Assembly: GCF_050749815.1 (NCBI RefSeq)
Contig: NZ_CP192735.1
Span: 248,001 to 312,000 of the forward strand
DNA: 64,000 bases
DNA from: Dyella_A sp050749815
GTDB taxonomy: Bacteria > Pseudomonadota > Gammaproteobacteria > Xanthomonadales > Rhodanobacteraceae
Direction: 5' to 3'
The notes beneath the pieces are model-generated. The model ran no database searches. It had not been told where the DNA came from and worked only from the letters and a program-made list of their open reading frames with translations. Shown here piece after piece: positions 1 to 8,722 of this stretch; the stretch's first letter is position 1, and the number at the start of each line of letters is the position of its first letter. The position numbers and the translations under genes were made by a program.

Positions 1-485
1 ACGTGGCCGGCAAGCAGGCCTGGCAGGAAAGCATCCGCGACATCACCACCGAGCAGTTCGACGCCACGTTCAAGACCAACGTCTACGCCATGTTCTGGAT
101 CTGCAAGGCGGCGCTGGAGCATCTGCCGCCCGGTGCGTCGATCATCAATACCGCGTCGATCCAGTCCTACGATCCCTCGGCGATTCTGGCCGACTACGCG
201 CCCACCAAAGCAGCCATCGTCGCCTTCACCAAGGCGCTGGCCAAGCAGGTGGCCAAGGACGGGATCCGCGTCAACGCCGTCGCGCCCGGGCCGATCTGGA
301 CGCCGCTGCAGCCCTCCGGCGGACAACCGCAGGAGAAGGTTGAGACGTTCGGCGCCAACGTGCCGCTGGGTCGCCCGGGGCAGCCGGTGGAAGTCGCGCC
401 GGCGTACGTGCTGCTGGCTTCGCAGGCGGCGAGCTTCGTGACGGCCGAGGTCTACGGCGTCACCGGCGGTCACTCCTCGTCGTGA
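1..485 (+). CDS. SDR-family oxidoreductase, 5' truncated by window edge
   Basis: This is the C-terminal two thirds of a short-chain dehydrogenase/reductase, a cytosolic NAD(P)-dependent enzyme. The reading frame is already open at base 1, so the start and the Rossmann glycine motif lie outside the window. Visible marks are the catalytic YAPTK (Y-x3-K), the preceding Ser-rich strand (INTASIQ), and the conserved N-A-V-A-P-G-P-I-W-T-P stretch after it. The C-terminal VTGG end is typical of glucose-dehydrogenase/YghA-like SDRs. The substrate cannot be told. It converges on the DUF4386 gene with a 4-bp gap. Confidence 0.85.
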   Translation, partial: VAGKQAWQESIRDITTEQFDATFKTNVYAMFWICKAALEHLPPGASIINTASIQSYDPSAILADYAPTKAAIVAFTKALAKQVAKDGIRVNAVAPGPIWTPLQPSGGQPQEKVETFGANVPLGRPGQPVEVAPAYVLLASQAASFVTAEVYGVTGGHSSS

Positions 486-489
486 GGCG

Positions 490-1200
490 CTATGCCGTGG
501 CGGCCGGCCGGGCGCCGACGATCAGCAGCCACAGGCAGGTGCCGATTTCACCGAGCGCCGCGGGCGTCGTCACGTAGCTGGCGAAGGCGGTATCGCTGTA
601 GCCGGGCACGAGCAGCTGCGCGGCGAAGTCCACCACGTAGGCGAGGCCGCCGAGCACCAGCAGATAGCCGAGCAGCCGCGGCAGCTGACGCCCGCGGATC
701 ACCAGCCAGCCGAACGGCAGCAGCCACAGGCCCCAGAACACCTGCGCAAGCAGCAAGCCGTTGCCGTAGGCGTCGAGCTCCAGCATCACCTGCGTCTGTA
801 TCAGGTTGGCGCTGAGCGGCTGCAGCCACGCTGCGTGGCCGAGCAGGGTGAGCACATCCAGTTTGTGGCCCAGGGTGACGAAACCAATCGGCACGCTGGC
901 CGTAGCCAACGTCACCATCGCCACGCCGGCCACGCGATGCGTGGCACCCAGCAGCCGATACAGCACCAGCGGCAGCAGCAGAAAGGCGAGGTAGCAGATC
1001 GCCCCGGCGACGATGCCGGCGCGGAACAGCGCTTCATGCGCGGTGATGTTCTGCACGGTGGTCACCGCATCGCCGTGGCCGCCCGTCTGGGCCGGCACGT
1101 AGCCCAGCGCAAAGAGGCCGGTAAGCACGTTCAGCAGGTAGATCGCGCCAGCCAGGCGGGCGTGACGCCTGGCATTGAGCTGGCTGTTGTCGATGAGCAT
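490..1200 (-). CDS. DUF4386-type integral membrane protein
   Basis: A 236-residue protein with about six hydrophobic segments, starting after a short polar N-terminus (MLIDNSQLNARRHARLAG). The first segment (AIYLLNVLTGLFALGY) and the overall pattern resemble the DUF4386 family of unknown function. The ATG at 1200 was chosen because a GAGGGA ribosome site lies just upstream; the frame stays open further upstream but overlaps the next gene. It follows the DUF6326-like gene by 26 bp on the same strand, so the two probably form a small membrane-protein operon. No catalytic motif is visible. Confidence 0.7.
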   Translation of the reverse strand: MLIDNSQLNARRHARLAGAIYLLNVLTGLFALGYVPAQTGGHGDAVTTVQNITAHEALFRAGIVAGAICYLAFLLLPLVLYRLLGATHRVAGVAMVTLATASVPIGFVTLGHKLDVLTLLGHAAWLQPLSANLIQTQVMLELDAYGNGLLLAQVFWGLWLLPFGWLVIRGRQLPRLLGYLLVLGGLAYVVDFAAQLLVPGYSDTAFASYVTTPAALGEIGTCLWLLIVGARPAATA

Positions 1201-1226
1201 GGCAGTCCCTCGGGCGGCTGGCGCGG

Positions 1227-1661
1227 TCAGTTTTCGACGAGGCAGGCGCGGCGCGGCCAGCGCCACGCCGTCCACACGATGGTCAGCGAGAGCGCGATCT
1301 CGATCACGCCGAAGAACACGTAGAACGACCACGCGCCGGGCATCGTCATCAGCAGGATCGCGGCGTAGGCCAGCCCCAGCAGTCCGTTTATCCAGCGGCT
1401 GATGGCCGCCGGCAGGAGCAGGGCCAGGCACACCATCAGCGCCGGCACGGCCATCATCGCCGAGGTGCCCAGCAGCACGTTCGGGGTGACTGCGCCCAGC
1501 GGTGCCATGCGGCCGGCGAGCATGCCGGACAGCTTGCCCGGCACGTACAGGCCGAAGTAGTCGCCGTAGACGTAGCAGAACATCAGCGATGCCCACAGCC
1601 CAGAAAGCCTGAGCTTCACGTTGATCTTCGGGTCGTCCAGCGGGGTGCTTGCCTTGGCCAT
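1227..1661 (-). CDS. small four-helix membrane protein, DUF6326-like
   Basis: A 144-residue protein with four predicted membrane helices. A charged N-terminus (MAKASTPLDDPKINVKLRLSGLW) is followed by a Tyr-rich first helix (FCYVYGDYFGLYVPG). The DYFGLYVPG stretch is characteristic of a family annotated DUF6326, of unknown function. It is the first gene of a two-gene unit with the DUF4386-type protein. The promoter should lie in the 216-bp gap before the plus-strand gene at 1878. The family assignment is from memory of the motif and is moderate. Confidence 0.65.
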   Translation of the reverse strand: MAKASTPLDDPKINVKLRLSGLWASLMFCYVYGDYFGLYVPGKLSGMLAGRMAPLGAVTPNVLLGTSAMMAVPALMVCLALLLPAAISRWINGLLGLAYAAILLMTMPGAWSFYVFFGVIEIALSLTIVWTAWRWPRRACLVEN

Positions 1662-1877
1662 GCGTGCCGTGTCCTTGCAGGTGCCGTGGATGCTGCCGGG
1701 GCGCCAGCCTAGTGCCTGCGCCGAGCGGGCGGGATGTGGCGGAGGTCACGTGCGGCCGGGCGGCCCGGATGCGACGGCCGCGGATGCAGCCGCCCGGGCG
1801 TATGCCGAGCAAGAACGTACAAGTGCGCGCCTGCGCCGGCGGCCTATGGTGAACCCTCACCGGAAGGGAGGTTGTCG

Positions 1878-2207
1878 ATGGCCGTCGCCTATTCGATCCA
1901 CCCCGTATCGCCCCGCGCGCTGCGCGCCTGGCTGCTCGAAGTGCACGGCGACGATCCCCGTGACGAGCCGATCGCCCCGCTCGGCGAGTACGGCTACAGC
2001 ACCATGGTGCGCACCATTCCCGCCGCGCTGGCCGTGCTGCGCGTGGCCGCCAGGCTGGAGCCCGAGCCCGAGTGGGTGATGGACTGGTACCGCCACACGC
2101 GCATCGCCGAGCTCGGTCACTTCACCGCCGAACAATTGGTGGCGATGGGGCGCGCGCCGGTGGTCATTGCCTTCCTGCAAGCGATCCGCGCCGGCGCGCG
2201 CGGCTGA
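1878..2207 (+). CDS. conserved hypothetical protein, 109 aa
   Basis: A soluble 109-residue protein that I do not recognise. The ATG at 1878 was chosen because GGAAGGGAGG sits directly upstream and the sequence before it looks non-coding. Composition is balanced and acidic (GDDPRDEPIAPLGEYG), with one likely amphipathic helix (RTIPAALAVLRVAARL) and no signal peptide or membrane segment. It precedes the amber-interrupted frame at 2242 by 34 bp and may be co-transcribed with it. Confidence 0.6.
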   Translation: MAVAYSIHPVSPRALRAWLLEVHGDDPRDEPIAPLGEYGYSTMVRTIPAALAVLRVAARLEPEPEWVMDWYRHTRIAELGHFTAEQLVAMGRAPVVIAFLQAIRAGARG

Positions 2208-2241
2208 GCCGCCGTCGCCATCACCTAACGAGGTAGCGCCC

Positions 2242-2520
2242 GTGACGCCACAGCATCGATTTCGCTCCATCGCCGACGAACTCGCCCGTCTCACCGCCTA
2301 GCGCGAGGAGGCGATGCTCGCTGCCTTCGCCACGCTGGAACGCCAGGACGCCACCCTGGCCGTGCTGCCCACCCAGCACCTGGGCGACCGCCAGCGCGCC
2401 TTCGGCGGGCGCTCCGCCTACGAAGCGCTGGCCGATGGCGAGATCGACCGCGTGTGGGATCGCGTGCTTGGCAGTGACGACGGTGACGCAGCGTCGCTTC
2501 TGACAGCACGTTTGGGCTGA
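2242..2520 (+). pseudogene. small soluble protein gene interrupted by an in-frame TAG
   Basis: A GTG at 2242 with an upstream GAGG reads 19 codons, meets TAG at 2299-2301, then continues in the same frame for 72 codons to TGA at 2518-2520. Both sides look like one protein (…ELARLTA-stop-REEAMLAAFATLERQD…), mostly helical and charged. Either this is a nonsense mutation, possibly from CAG or GAG, or translation restarts at the in-frame ATG 2314, which has GAGGAG five bases upstream, to give a 68-residue product. The function is unknown; no family is recognised. Confidence 0.6.
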
Positions 2521-2561
2521 CGTGGGCGCTTCCGGCGCTCCGCCATCGCCCTCTGCTTTGC

Positions 2562-4127
2562 TCAGGTGCTCGTGTCGCGCAACCCATCGAAATACGCGGC
2601 GATCTCCTCGGGAAACGCGTAGCGCTTGTCGGGCACGGGCGAGCCGGCGTCGATCAGCGCCTGGGCGCAGGCCAGCCAGTCGCCGCCGGGCGTGGTTTCG
2701 GCGTTGGAGGCGTAGCTGAGCGTGCCGTAGACGTTGTCGTTGTAGCCGTGGCGTTCGTCGTAGTGGGCGCCGTGGGCGAGCAGGAAGCGGGCGAGCGATG
2801 CGTTGCCGCGGAACACCGCCCAGTTCAGCGCACTGCCGTCGATGTCGCCGCCGCGGGCGGCGATGGGCCAGCCCGCTTCCACCATCACCCGCACCGCTTC
2901 GTCCTGGCCGGTGGCGGCCAGTTCCGGCAGCAGGCGCAGTTCGGCCGGGTGCAACTGGCCGATCATGCCGGGCGCCTCGTTCAGCAGGCGGCGCACCGCG
3001 GCACGGTCGGCCCGGGCGCAGGCGGCGAGCAGGGCGTCGGATGGGCTCGGGGTCTCCGGTGCGGCACCGGCCTGGAGCAGCCGCTCGGCCACGGCGTCGA
3101 GCCCCAGGGAGCGGGCGAACCGCAGCGCGCTGACGCCGTGCGCGTTGCGCACCGAGGGATCGGCGCCGGCATCGAGCAGCAGGCCGATCACCTCGGGCGA
3201 GCGCCGGCGCCGGATCGCGTGCAACAGCGGACAGCCGCCCGGCCCAGGTTCGTTCGGGTCGCCGCCTTGGGCGAGCATCAGACGCACCGTATCGGGCCGT
3301 TCGCCATCGAGCGCGCGGAACAACGCGTTGCTGCCGGTGACGCGCGCACCGGCCTCCAGCAGCAGGCCTACCAGGCTGGGGTCGGCGAGCTCGGCGGCGT
3401 GGTACAGCGACTCGTTGTCGTTGGGGTCGGCGCCTGCCTGCAACAGGCGCCGGGTGATCGCCACGTCATGGTTGCGTCCCGCAGCGCCGTACAGCGCGCT
3501 GACCGGATCGTCGGGCAACTGCGGGTCATGCCAGCGCACGTTCGGATCGGCGCCGGCCGAGAGAAGGCGGTCGACGCAGGTGCGGATGCCGGCGGCGAAG
3601 GCCGGCAGCGAAACCAGCGCGGAGAATGTGGCGCAGACCAGCGGCGCCATGCCGTTGCCGGTGCGCGCAGTGTTCGCCCAGGTGGAGTCCGCGGCGATCG
3701 CTGCCTGCACCGTGGCGACATCGCCGATCGCGCAGGCCAGTACCGGATCGCCCTCCAGCAACGGCGGATGCTCGCGCAGCAGGCGTTCGGCCAGATGCGG
3801 CTTTGCCGGCTGGTAGCCGTGCCCGAAGGCCCAGCGTTGCCACTGCTGTCGACGTGCGGCGGTGTCGGCCAAAGCGGACTGCAGGGCGACGTAATCCTTC
3901 AGTTGCGTCCAGGATTCGAAGCCGTATTCGCGCGCCACGCAGGACTGCGCATCGTGCAGCCGCCACTCCCTGGCGGCGATCGCGGCGTGGTCGAGGCCGG
4001 ACGCGGCGGGCAAGGCGCGGCGCATACGTTCAAGTGCGTCGGCATCGCGATGGCGCACGCTGTCGAGCAGGGACTTGGCCTGCTTCTTCAGGTGATCCAG
4101 GTGCGGACGGGCGGGAAGCTCGTTCAT
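2562..4127 (-). CDS. ankyrin-repeat protein
   Basis: A 521-residue soluble protein. After an N-terminal helical region (residues 1-100), the rest is built of ankyrin repeats with the usual LLxAGADPN turns: LLSAGADPNVRWHD, LLQAGADPND, LLLEAGARVT, LLLDAGADPSVRN and others. Such repeats mediate protein-protein contacts and the partner is unknown. The N-terminal part (HLKKQAKSLLDSVRHRDADALERMRRALP) resembles proteins in which a short helical domain precedes the repeats. The start at 4127 is supported by GGAGG five bases upstream; an ATG at 4139 is the alternative. There is no signal peptide. Confidence 0.85.
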   Translation of the reverse strand: MNELPARPHLDHLKKQAKSLLDSVRHRDADALERMRRALPAASGLDHAAIAAREWRLHDAQSCVAREYGFESWTQLKDYVALQSALADTAARRQQWQRWAFGHGYQPAKPHLAERLLREHPPLLEGDPVLACAIGDVATVQAAIAADSTWANTARTGNGMAPLVCATFSALVSLPAFAAGIRTCVDRLLSAGADPNVRWHDPQLPDDPVSALYGAAGRNHDVAITRRLLQAGADPNDNESLYHAAELADPSLVGLLLEAGARVTGSNALFRALDGERPDTVRLMLAQGGDPNEPGPGGCPLLHAIRRRRSPEVIGLLLDAGADPSVRNAHGVSALRFARSLGLDAVAERLLQAGAAPETPSPSDALLAACARADRAAVRRLLNEAPGMIGQLHPAELRLLPELAATGQDEAVRVMVEAGWPIAARGGDIDGSALNWAVFRGNASLARFLLAHGAHYDERHGYNDNVYGTLSYASNAETTPGGDWLACAQALIDAGSPVPDKRYAFPEEIAAYFDGLRDTST

Positions 4128-4394
4128 GACAACCTCCATGCAATAGGTGCCGAAGGTCCGCAATCTCGGCTGCACAAAGGTTGGTGGTGGCGAGCGTTCG
4201 ACAAGTGGGTTGAACCCTTTCCGCGGACCCGGTGGCGGCTTGCAACGCCGGGGCGGGAGCATAGCAAACGCGGCCGCGGCGCAAGCGTGCTTGAAAGCAT
4301 CGCGGCGGTACCCAGTTCGTCAGTCTTGGGCACGTCCAATGCCCGGCGCAGTCCGGACGCGTTGACTTCACCCACTTCCTGAAAGGATCTCCCC

Positions 4395-5189
4395 ATGCAT
4401 ATCGATCTTTCCTCCCGCACCGCCATCGTCAGCGGCTCCACCGCCGGCATCGGGCTGGCCATCGCGCAGGGTCTGGCCGGCGCCGGTGCGCACGTCGTCG
4501 TCAACGGCCGCACTCAGGCGCGCGTGGATGAGGCCCTCGCGACGATCCGCCAGGCCGTACCGCAGGCCAAGCTCACCGGCGTGGCCGCTGACCTGGGCAC
4601 GGCCGCGGGCGCCGCGCAGCTGGTCGCGGTGATGCCCGAGGTGGACATCCTGGTGAACAATCTGGGCATCTTCGAGCCGAAGCCGTTCTTCGAGATTCCG
4701 GACGAGGACTGGCAGCGCTTCTTCGAGGTGAACATGCTGAGCGGCGTGCGCCTCGCACGGCACTACGCGCAGGGCATGGCGCAGCGCGGCTGGGGACGCG
4801 TCCAGTTCATCTCGAGCGAATCGGGCGTGCAGATTCCGGTGGAGATGGTCCACTACGGCATGAGCAAGACGGCGCAGCTGGCCGTGTCGCGCGGCCTCGC
4901 CGAAACGCTGGCCGGCACCGGCGTGACGGTCAACGCGATCCTGCCCGGCCCGACCCGCTCCGAAGGCGTCAACGAGTTCATCGCCAAGATCGCCGCCGGC
5001 CGCGGCGTGCCCGCCGAACAGGTGGAGCGTGAGTTCATCGCCACCGAGCGGCCCAGTTCCCTGATCAAGCGTCTGGCGACGGTGGAGGAGGTGGCGAGCC
5101 TGTCGGTGTATCTCGCCTCCGAGCAGGCGTCGGCGACGACGGGGGCGGCGGTGCGGGTGGATGGAGGGGTGGTGCGGTCGATTGTTTGA
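4395..5189 (+). CDS. SDR-family NAD(P)-dependent oxidoreductase
   Basis: A full-length 264-residue classical SDR. The cofactor motif is SGSTAGIG (residues 13-20), the NNLG structural motif follows strand 4 (around residue 91), and the catalytic pair is Y154/K158 (YGMSK) preceded by a Ser-rich strand (ISSESG). The C-terminal ATTGAAVRVDGGVV is the usual end. Substrate is not identifiable. The start is preceded by GAAAGGAT. It is monocistronic, with a long repeat-filled non-coding stretch behind it. Confidence 0.9.
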   Translation: MHIDLSSRTAIVSGSTAGIGLAIAQGLAGAGAHVVVNGRTQARVDEALATIRQAVPQAKLTGVAADLGTAAGAAQLVAVMPEVDILVNNLGIFEPKPFFEIPDEDWQRFFEVNMLSGVRLARHYAQGMAQRGWGRVQFISSESGVQIPVEMVHYGMSKTAQLAVSRGLAETLAGTGVTVNAILPGPTRSEGVNEFIAKIAAGRGVPAEQVEREFIATERPSSLIKRLATVEEVASLSVYLASEQASATTGAAVRVDGGVVRSIV

Positions 5190-5347
5190 GCGCGTGCTCG
5201 GAGTTCCATTTTCGGGCGCGCTTTGGCGTGACACGTAGACCCCACGCTTCTTGCCGCACGCGGCACGCCACTCGCTCTCCTGCCTTCTTTCCCTCCCGGG
5301 GAGGAGGGCCACGTCTTCCCACGTCTCCCGTGCCCCTCACCGTCGTC

Positions 5348-5367
5348 ATTCCCGCGCACGCGGGAAT
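5348..5367. repeat. ATTCCCGCG-type palindrome
   Basis: Perfect inverted repeat, ATTCCCGCG and CGCGGGAAT around a two-base centre (CA). Short dispersed dyads of this CATTCCCGCG…CGCGGGAATCC type are widespread in proteobacterial intergenic DNA. One copy was noticed in this window. Confidence 0.7.
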
Positions 5368-5441
5368 CCATCTCGATCTTGGCTCCTTTCCGTTAAGCCG
5401 GGCCAGGGGCAAAGAGCGTTTCGTCCTCCTTCGGAGGGCGA

Positions 5442-5543
5442 GTTACTTCTCTTTGTGTGGCCACGCGCCCGTCCGGAACGGGCGCGAACGGCGAAGCCGA
5501 CCCGAAGGCGGAGGGCAGGATGCCCGGAGTAAAGAGAAGTAAC
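5442..5543. repeat. nested inverted repeat with GTTACTTCTCTTT arms
   Basis: Two perfect 13-bp arms, GTTACTTCTCTTT at 5442-5454 and AAAGAGAAGTAAC at 5531-5543, flank an inner GC hairpin (CGCGCCCGT at 5464-5472, ACGGGCGCG at 5478-5486). A related element sits at 6071-6103. The form suggests a dispersed non-autonomous palindromic element. Confidence 0.7.
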
Positions 5544-5877
5544 CAAGAGAAAGGCCACCCCGCTTCCGCGCCTCACCGGTCTGCGACCGGTGAGGTACGC
5601 GTCCGGGCTGCGGGGTTTGTCGACAGTCCATCCATGGACTGACGCCAAACTGGCCGGCATCCCTGCCGGCCACCCTTCGGGCTGATCCTCCACCCGGCCG
5701 CCGCTGCAGAGGGGAGGGAAGGTCAAAAGCCGCGCGCGTCGCGCGCAAAGGCTCGGCAATCGCTCACGCGATCACCATCGCCTTTGCGTTGTTGTCTGTG
5801 CTGATGTTGGTGCTGATGCTGCGGTGAGGCGGTGAGGCGGTAGCCGCTGCTGTGGCTGTTGCTGTTCCTGTTGCCTT

Positions 5878-5901
5878 TGATCTTGATCTTGATCTTGATC
5901 T
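5878..5901. repeat. (TGATCT)4 microsatellite
   Basis: Four consecutive copies of the hexamer TGATCT (the last ends in TGATCTCC). It lies in non-coding DNA, so slippage would not shift any gene that I can see. Confidence 0.75.
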
Positions 5902-6070
5902 CCACGCCCTTGTGAGGCAGTGAGCCGTGGACGATCAGGCCCGTAGGGGCATCGGCATGGATGCCGATGCCTTTTCGCCAGGGCAGGAGCCCTGTCGAAA
6001 AGCCCGGCCGCGGCTCACGGACTTGTCGGGCGTAGCCCGGCAAGTGCCGAGGAGGGTCGCCTTCGCTTTG

Positions 6071-6103
6071 GTTACTTTCTCTTGGCGACCAAGAGAAAGT
6101 GAC
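6071..6103. repeat. inverted repeat GTTACTTTCTCTTGG / CCAAGAGAAAGTGAC
   Basis: 15-bp arms with one mismatch around a three-base loop. The arm core (TTACTTTCTCTTGG) is close to the arms of the larger element at 5442-5543, so both belong to one repeat family. Confidence 0.7.
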
Positions 6104-6212
6104 TCGGTCGCCGAAGGCGAACGAAAGCGCTTTTGCTTTTCTGAGCAAACTTTGCAGAACAAAGATTGGGCCGGTGCGTCGGCCACCGCTGGCCAGGAGC
6201 GGCTGAACACCC

Positions 6213-7127
6213 TCAACCCACCACCGGCACCCCATCGATCAACCGCCTGGCCAACCGCGGCTGACGAATCTGCTCCAGCCACCAGGCCAGCGCGCGACCG
6301 TCATGGTCACCGCGCCACGCGGCATAGAGCACATTCGGTTCGCGCGGATCGGCCATCGCCTTTTCCAGCAGCGCGCCGCTTTTGAGAAGCGTCGACACGC
6401 GATGGCGCGGCAGCCAGCCCACGCCCAGGCCGTCGCACTGGGCGAGGATCTTCGCGCGCATGCTGGGCACCGCCAGCGTCGCCTGGCCGCCGACCACGCC
6501 ATAGCCGCGGCTCGCGCTGCGCGCCGAGTCGGCGACCACGATCGAGCGGTGCGCGCCCACCGCATCCTGCGTCAGCGGCTCGGCGGCCTTGGCCAGTGGG
6601 TGCCGCGGCGACACGGCGAACACCCATTCCATGCGGCCGAGCTCGAACCAGCGCAGCTGCGCGATCGCCGGTGGCTCATTGGTGGCGCCCACGATGAGGT
6701 CGGCGCGGCCTTCGCGCAGTGCCTCCCAGGTGCCGCCCAGCACTTCGTGGGTGATGCGCAAGCTCACGCCCGATTCGAGCTTGTCGAACGCGCGGATCAC
6801 CGGCAGCAGCGTGTCGAATTCCAGCACTTCGTCGGTGACGATGTGCAGTCGGTCTTCCCAGCCGCCGGCCACCTGCTTCACGCGGCGGGTGAGGCGCGTC
6901 ACGTCGTGCATCAGCCGCGCGGCTTCCTGCGCCAGCAGGTGGCCGGCCGGGGTGAGTTGCAGGCGATAGCGGCGGCGGTCGAACAGCAGGGCGTCGAACC
7001 GCGCCTCCAGCTGCCGCGCCGCGTGCGACACGGTCGACGGCGCGCGTCCCAGTCGGGCGGCGGCGCGCGAGAGGCTGCCGGTTTCGCGGATGGCTTCCAG
7101 CAGGGCCAGTTCGTCCTCGGACAACAT
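6213..7127 (-). CDS. LysR-family transcriptional regulator
   Basis: A 304-residue LysR regulator. The N-terminal winged helix-turn-helix (residues 1-60; GSLSRAAARLGRAPSTVSHAARQLE) is followed by a substrate-binding domain with the usual LTPAGHLLAQEA linker. The ATG at 7127 was chosen because LysR proteins begin about six residues before the first helix; the frame is open upstream but lies in the promoter region. It diverges from an SDR gene across 118 bp, and is inferred to control that gene and itself. The inducer is unknown. Confidence 0.9.
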   Translation of the reverse strand: MLSEDELALLEAIRETGSLSRAAARLGRAPSTVSHAARQLEARFDALLFDRRRYRLQLTPAGHLLAQEAARLMHDVTRLTRRVKQVAGGWEDRLHIVTDEVLEFDTLLPVIRAFDKLESGVSLRITHEVLGGTWEALREGRADLIVGATNEPPAIAQLRWFELGRMEWVFAVSPRHPLAKAAEPLTQDAVGAHRSIVVADSARSASRGYGVVGGQATLAVPSMRAKILAQCDGLGVGWLPRHRVSTLLKSGALLEKAMADPREPNVLYAAWRGDHDGRALAWWLEQIRQPRLARRLIDGVPVVG

Positions 7128-7199
7128 GTGCAACCTCTTCGAACGAGTTCGTCGACGCGATGGTACGGCATGTCGCAGGTGACGGCGCAGCATGGGCTC

Positions 7200-7223
7200 A
7201 CGTTCAAAAAACCTTCCGAACGT
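7200..7223. promoter_or_regulatory. inverted repeat in LysR/SDR divergent gap
   Basis: ACGTTC at 7200-7205 and GAACGT at 7218-7223 are perfect arms 12 bp apart, just upstream of the SDR start. A second dyad, CGAAC-GA-GTTCG at 7140-7151, lies next to the LysR start. Both are plausible sites for the divergent LysR protein; there is no experimental support. Confidence 0.4.
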
Positions 7224-7245
7224 CAAACCATCCAAGGAGTTCGTC

Positions 7246-7995
7246 ATGAACCGTTTTGCCAACAAATCCATCCTCGTCACCGGCGGCAGCAGCGGCATCG
7301 GCCTGGCCGCGGCCAAGGCCTTTGCCGCCGAAGGCGCCCGCGTGGTGATCACCGGCCGCGATGCCACAGCGCTCGCCGCTGCCCTGTCGCAGCTCGGCGG
7401 CAAGGCCATCGCGCTGCGCAACGATGCCGGCTCGCTGGCCCAGGCGCGTCAGCTGGCCAGCGATCTGGCCGCGCAATCGATCTGGCTCGACGGCGTGTTC
7501 CTCAACGCCGGCAGCGCGAAGTTCGCCCCGTTCGAGGCGGTGGACGAGGCGCTGTGGGACCAGGTGTTCGACACCAACGTGAAGGGCGCCTACTTCCAGC
7601 TGCAGGCGCTGCTGCCGCTGCTCGCCAGCGGCGCGTCGATCGTCATCAACGGCTCGATCAACGCCCACATCGGCATGCCCAACTCCTCGGTGTATGCGGC
7701 GAGCAAGGCGGCATTGATCACGCTGGCCAAGACGCTCTCGGCCGAGCTTCTGCCGCGCGGCGTGCGCGTGAATGTGGTGAGCCCGGGGCCGGTGTCCACG
7801 CCGCTGTACGGCAAGCTGGGCCTTGACCAAGCCACGCTGGAAGCCACCGCCGCGCAGATCCAGGCGCAGGTGCCGCTGGGCCGCTTCGGCACGCCGGAGG
7901 AGATCGCCGCCACCGTGCTGCACCTGACCTCGCCGGAGTCGGCGTTCATCGTCGGCAGCGAGATCATTGTCGACGGCGGCATGAGCCAGCTGTAA
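7246..7995 (+). CDS. SDR-family oxidoreductase, LysR partner
   Basis: A full 249-residue classical SDR with cofactor motif TGGSSGIG (residues 12-19), NAG at the strand-4 end (FLNAGSA) and catalytic Y150/K154 (YAASK). The C-terminus IVGSEIIVDGGMSQL is the normal family end. The ATG at 7246 has AAGGAG eight bases upstream. It is divergently paired with the LysR gene at 6213-7127, a common arrangement in which the regulator induces the reductase in response to an aldehyde or quinone. The substrate itself is not readable. Confidence 0.9.
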   Translation: MNRFANKSILVTGGSSGIGLAAAKAFAAEGARVVITGRDATALAAALSQLGGKAIALRNDAGSLAQARQLASDLAAQSIWLDGVFLNAGSAKFAPFEAVDEALWDQVFDTNVKGAYFQLQALLPLLASGASIVINGSINAHIGMPNSSVYAASKAALITLAKTLSAELLPRGVRVNVVSPGPVSTPLYGKLGLDQATLEATAAQIQAQVPLGRFGTPEEIAATVLHLTSPESAFIVGSEIIVDGGMSQL

Positions 7996-8005
7996 CGCAA
8001 CGAAA

Positions 8006-8027
8006 CCGGGCGCCGTGGGGCGCCCGG
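8006..8027. terminator. GC hairpin between convergent genes
   Basis: CCGGGCGCC (8006-8014) pairs perfectly with GGCGCCCGG (8019-8027) across a GTGG loop. It sits between the converging SDR and AhpD-like genes. No T-run follows on either strand, so it is a weak or factor-assisted terminator at best. Confidence 0.5.
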
Positions 8028-8052
8028 AATCAGGTGGAACGTGGTGGGGCCG

Positions 8053-8589
8053 TTACGCCACCTTGGGGAAATCCAGCGTGGTGTCGTTGATGCGGTTGAC
8101 CATGTTGGTGAACAGGATCGCGCTCACCACCAGCGGAATCTCCACCAGCTGGCGGTCGTCGAAGCCGGCGGCCTTCAGTGCTTCGACCGCGTCGGCATCC
8201 AGCGTGCCGCGCTGCTGCACCAGGTGCAGGGCGAACTTCACCAGTGCGTCGATACGCGCGTCCTCGGCGTAGGCGCCGGCGCGCAGTTCGCGCGTCTGCT
8301 CGACGGTATAGCCGGCCATCTTGCCGGTCATGGTGTGGGCGGCGACACAGTAGTCACAGCCGGTGGCCTCGCTCACGGCGAGGTTGATCGCTTCCTGCTC
8401 GCGCTTGCTGAGCGAGCTCTTGGCCAGCGTGGCGCCGGTGCCGAGCACATGGGCGAGCACGGCGGGCGAGTTGCTGCCGATGGTGGCGTAGACATTCGGC
8501 AGCTTGCCGATGCTGCGCTTGATGGTGGCAAACAGCTCTGAGGTTTCCTGATCGGCCTGGTCGTAGGCGAGGGTGTGCAAACGGGTCAT
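8053..8589 (-). CDS. carboxymuconolactone decarboxylase/AhpD-like peroxidase
   Basis: A 178-residue protein of the AhpD-like fold. The diagnostic motif is E-x-C-D-Y-C-x3-H: C78 and C81 (CDYC) with H85, preceded by EQEAINLAVSEATG. In this family the cysteine pair reduces peroxides or acts in disulfide exchange. The length and the position of the motif fit the carboxymuconolactone decarboxylase-like group in which CxxC is kept, pointing to antioxidant activity rather than decarboxylation. It is divergent from the AraC gene at 8723, which probably regulates it. Confidence 0.88.
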   Translation of the reverse strand: MTRLHTLAYDQADQETSELFATIKRSIGKLPNVYATIGSNSPAVLAHVLGTGATLAKSSLSKREQEAINLAVSEATGCDYCVAAHTMTGKMAGYTVEQTRELRAGAYAEDARIDALVKFALHLVQQRGTLDADAVEALKAAGFDDRQLVEIPLVVSAILFTNMVNRINDTTLDFPKVA

Positions 8590-8722
8590 GGCGATTACTC
8601 CTGTGAGAGAAAGAGGCGGCGTTGCCGAAGGCGTCTGCCGGTGGTGAAAATGCTAGGCATCGCCGGCCCACCCCCGTGTTCCGCGCGTCTCGATCTTGGT
8701 TTCGTTCGTCTCAAGGTGGCCG

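Larger units (their letters stand above)
5190..6212. other. 1-kb non-coding mosaic of palindromic repeats
   Basis: No coding frame here has a ribosome site, normal codon use or a recognisable product. The stretch is a patchwork of short dyads (listed separately) and low-complexity runs rich in GCTGTT/GTGAGGC between about 5790 and 5880. It separates the SDR gene from the LysR gene and looks like accumulated intergenic repeat elements. Confidence 0.6.

Noticed and set aside
2748..4382. A plus-strand 540-codon frame opposite the ankyrin gene
   Set aside because: It is a mirror of the repeat-coding strand with no ribosome site or recognisable domain.
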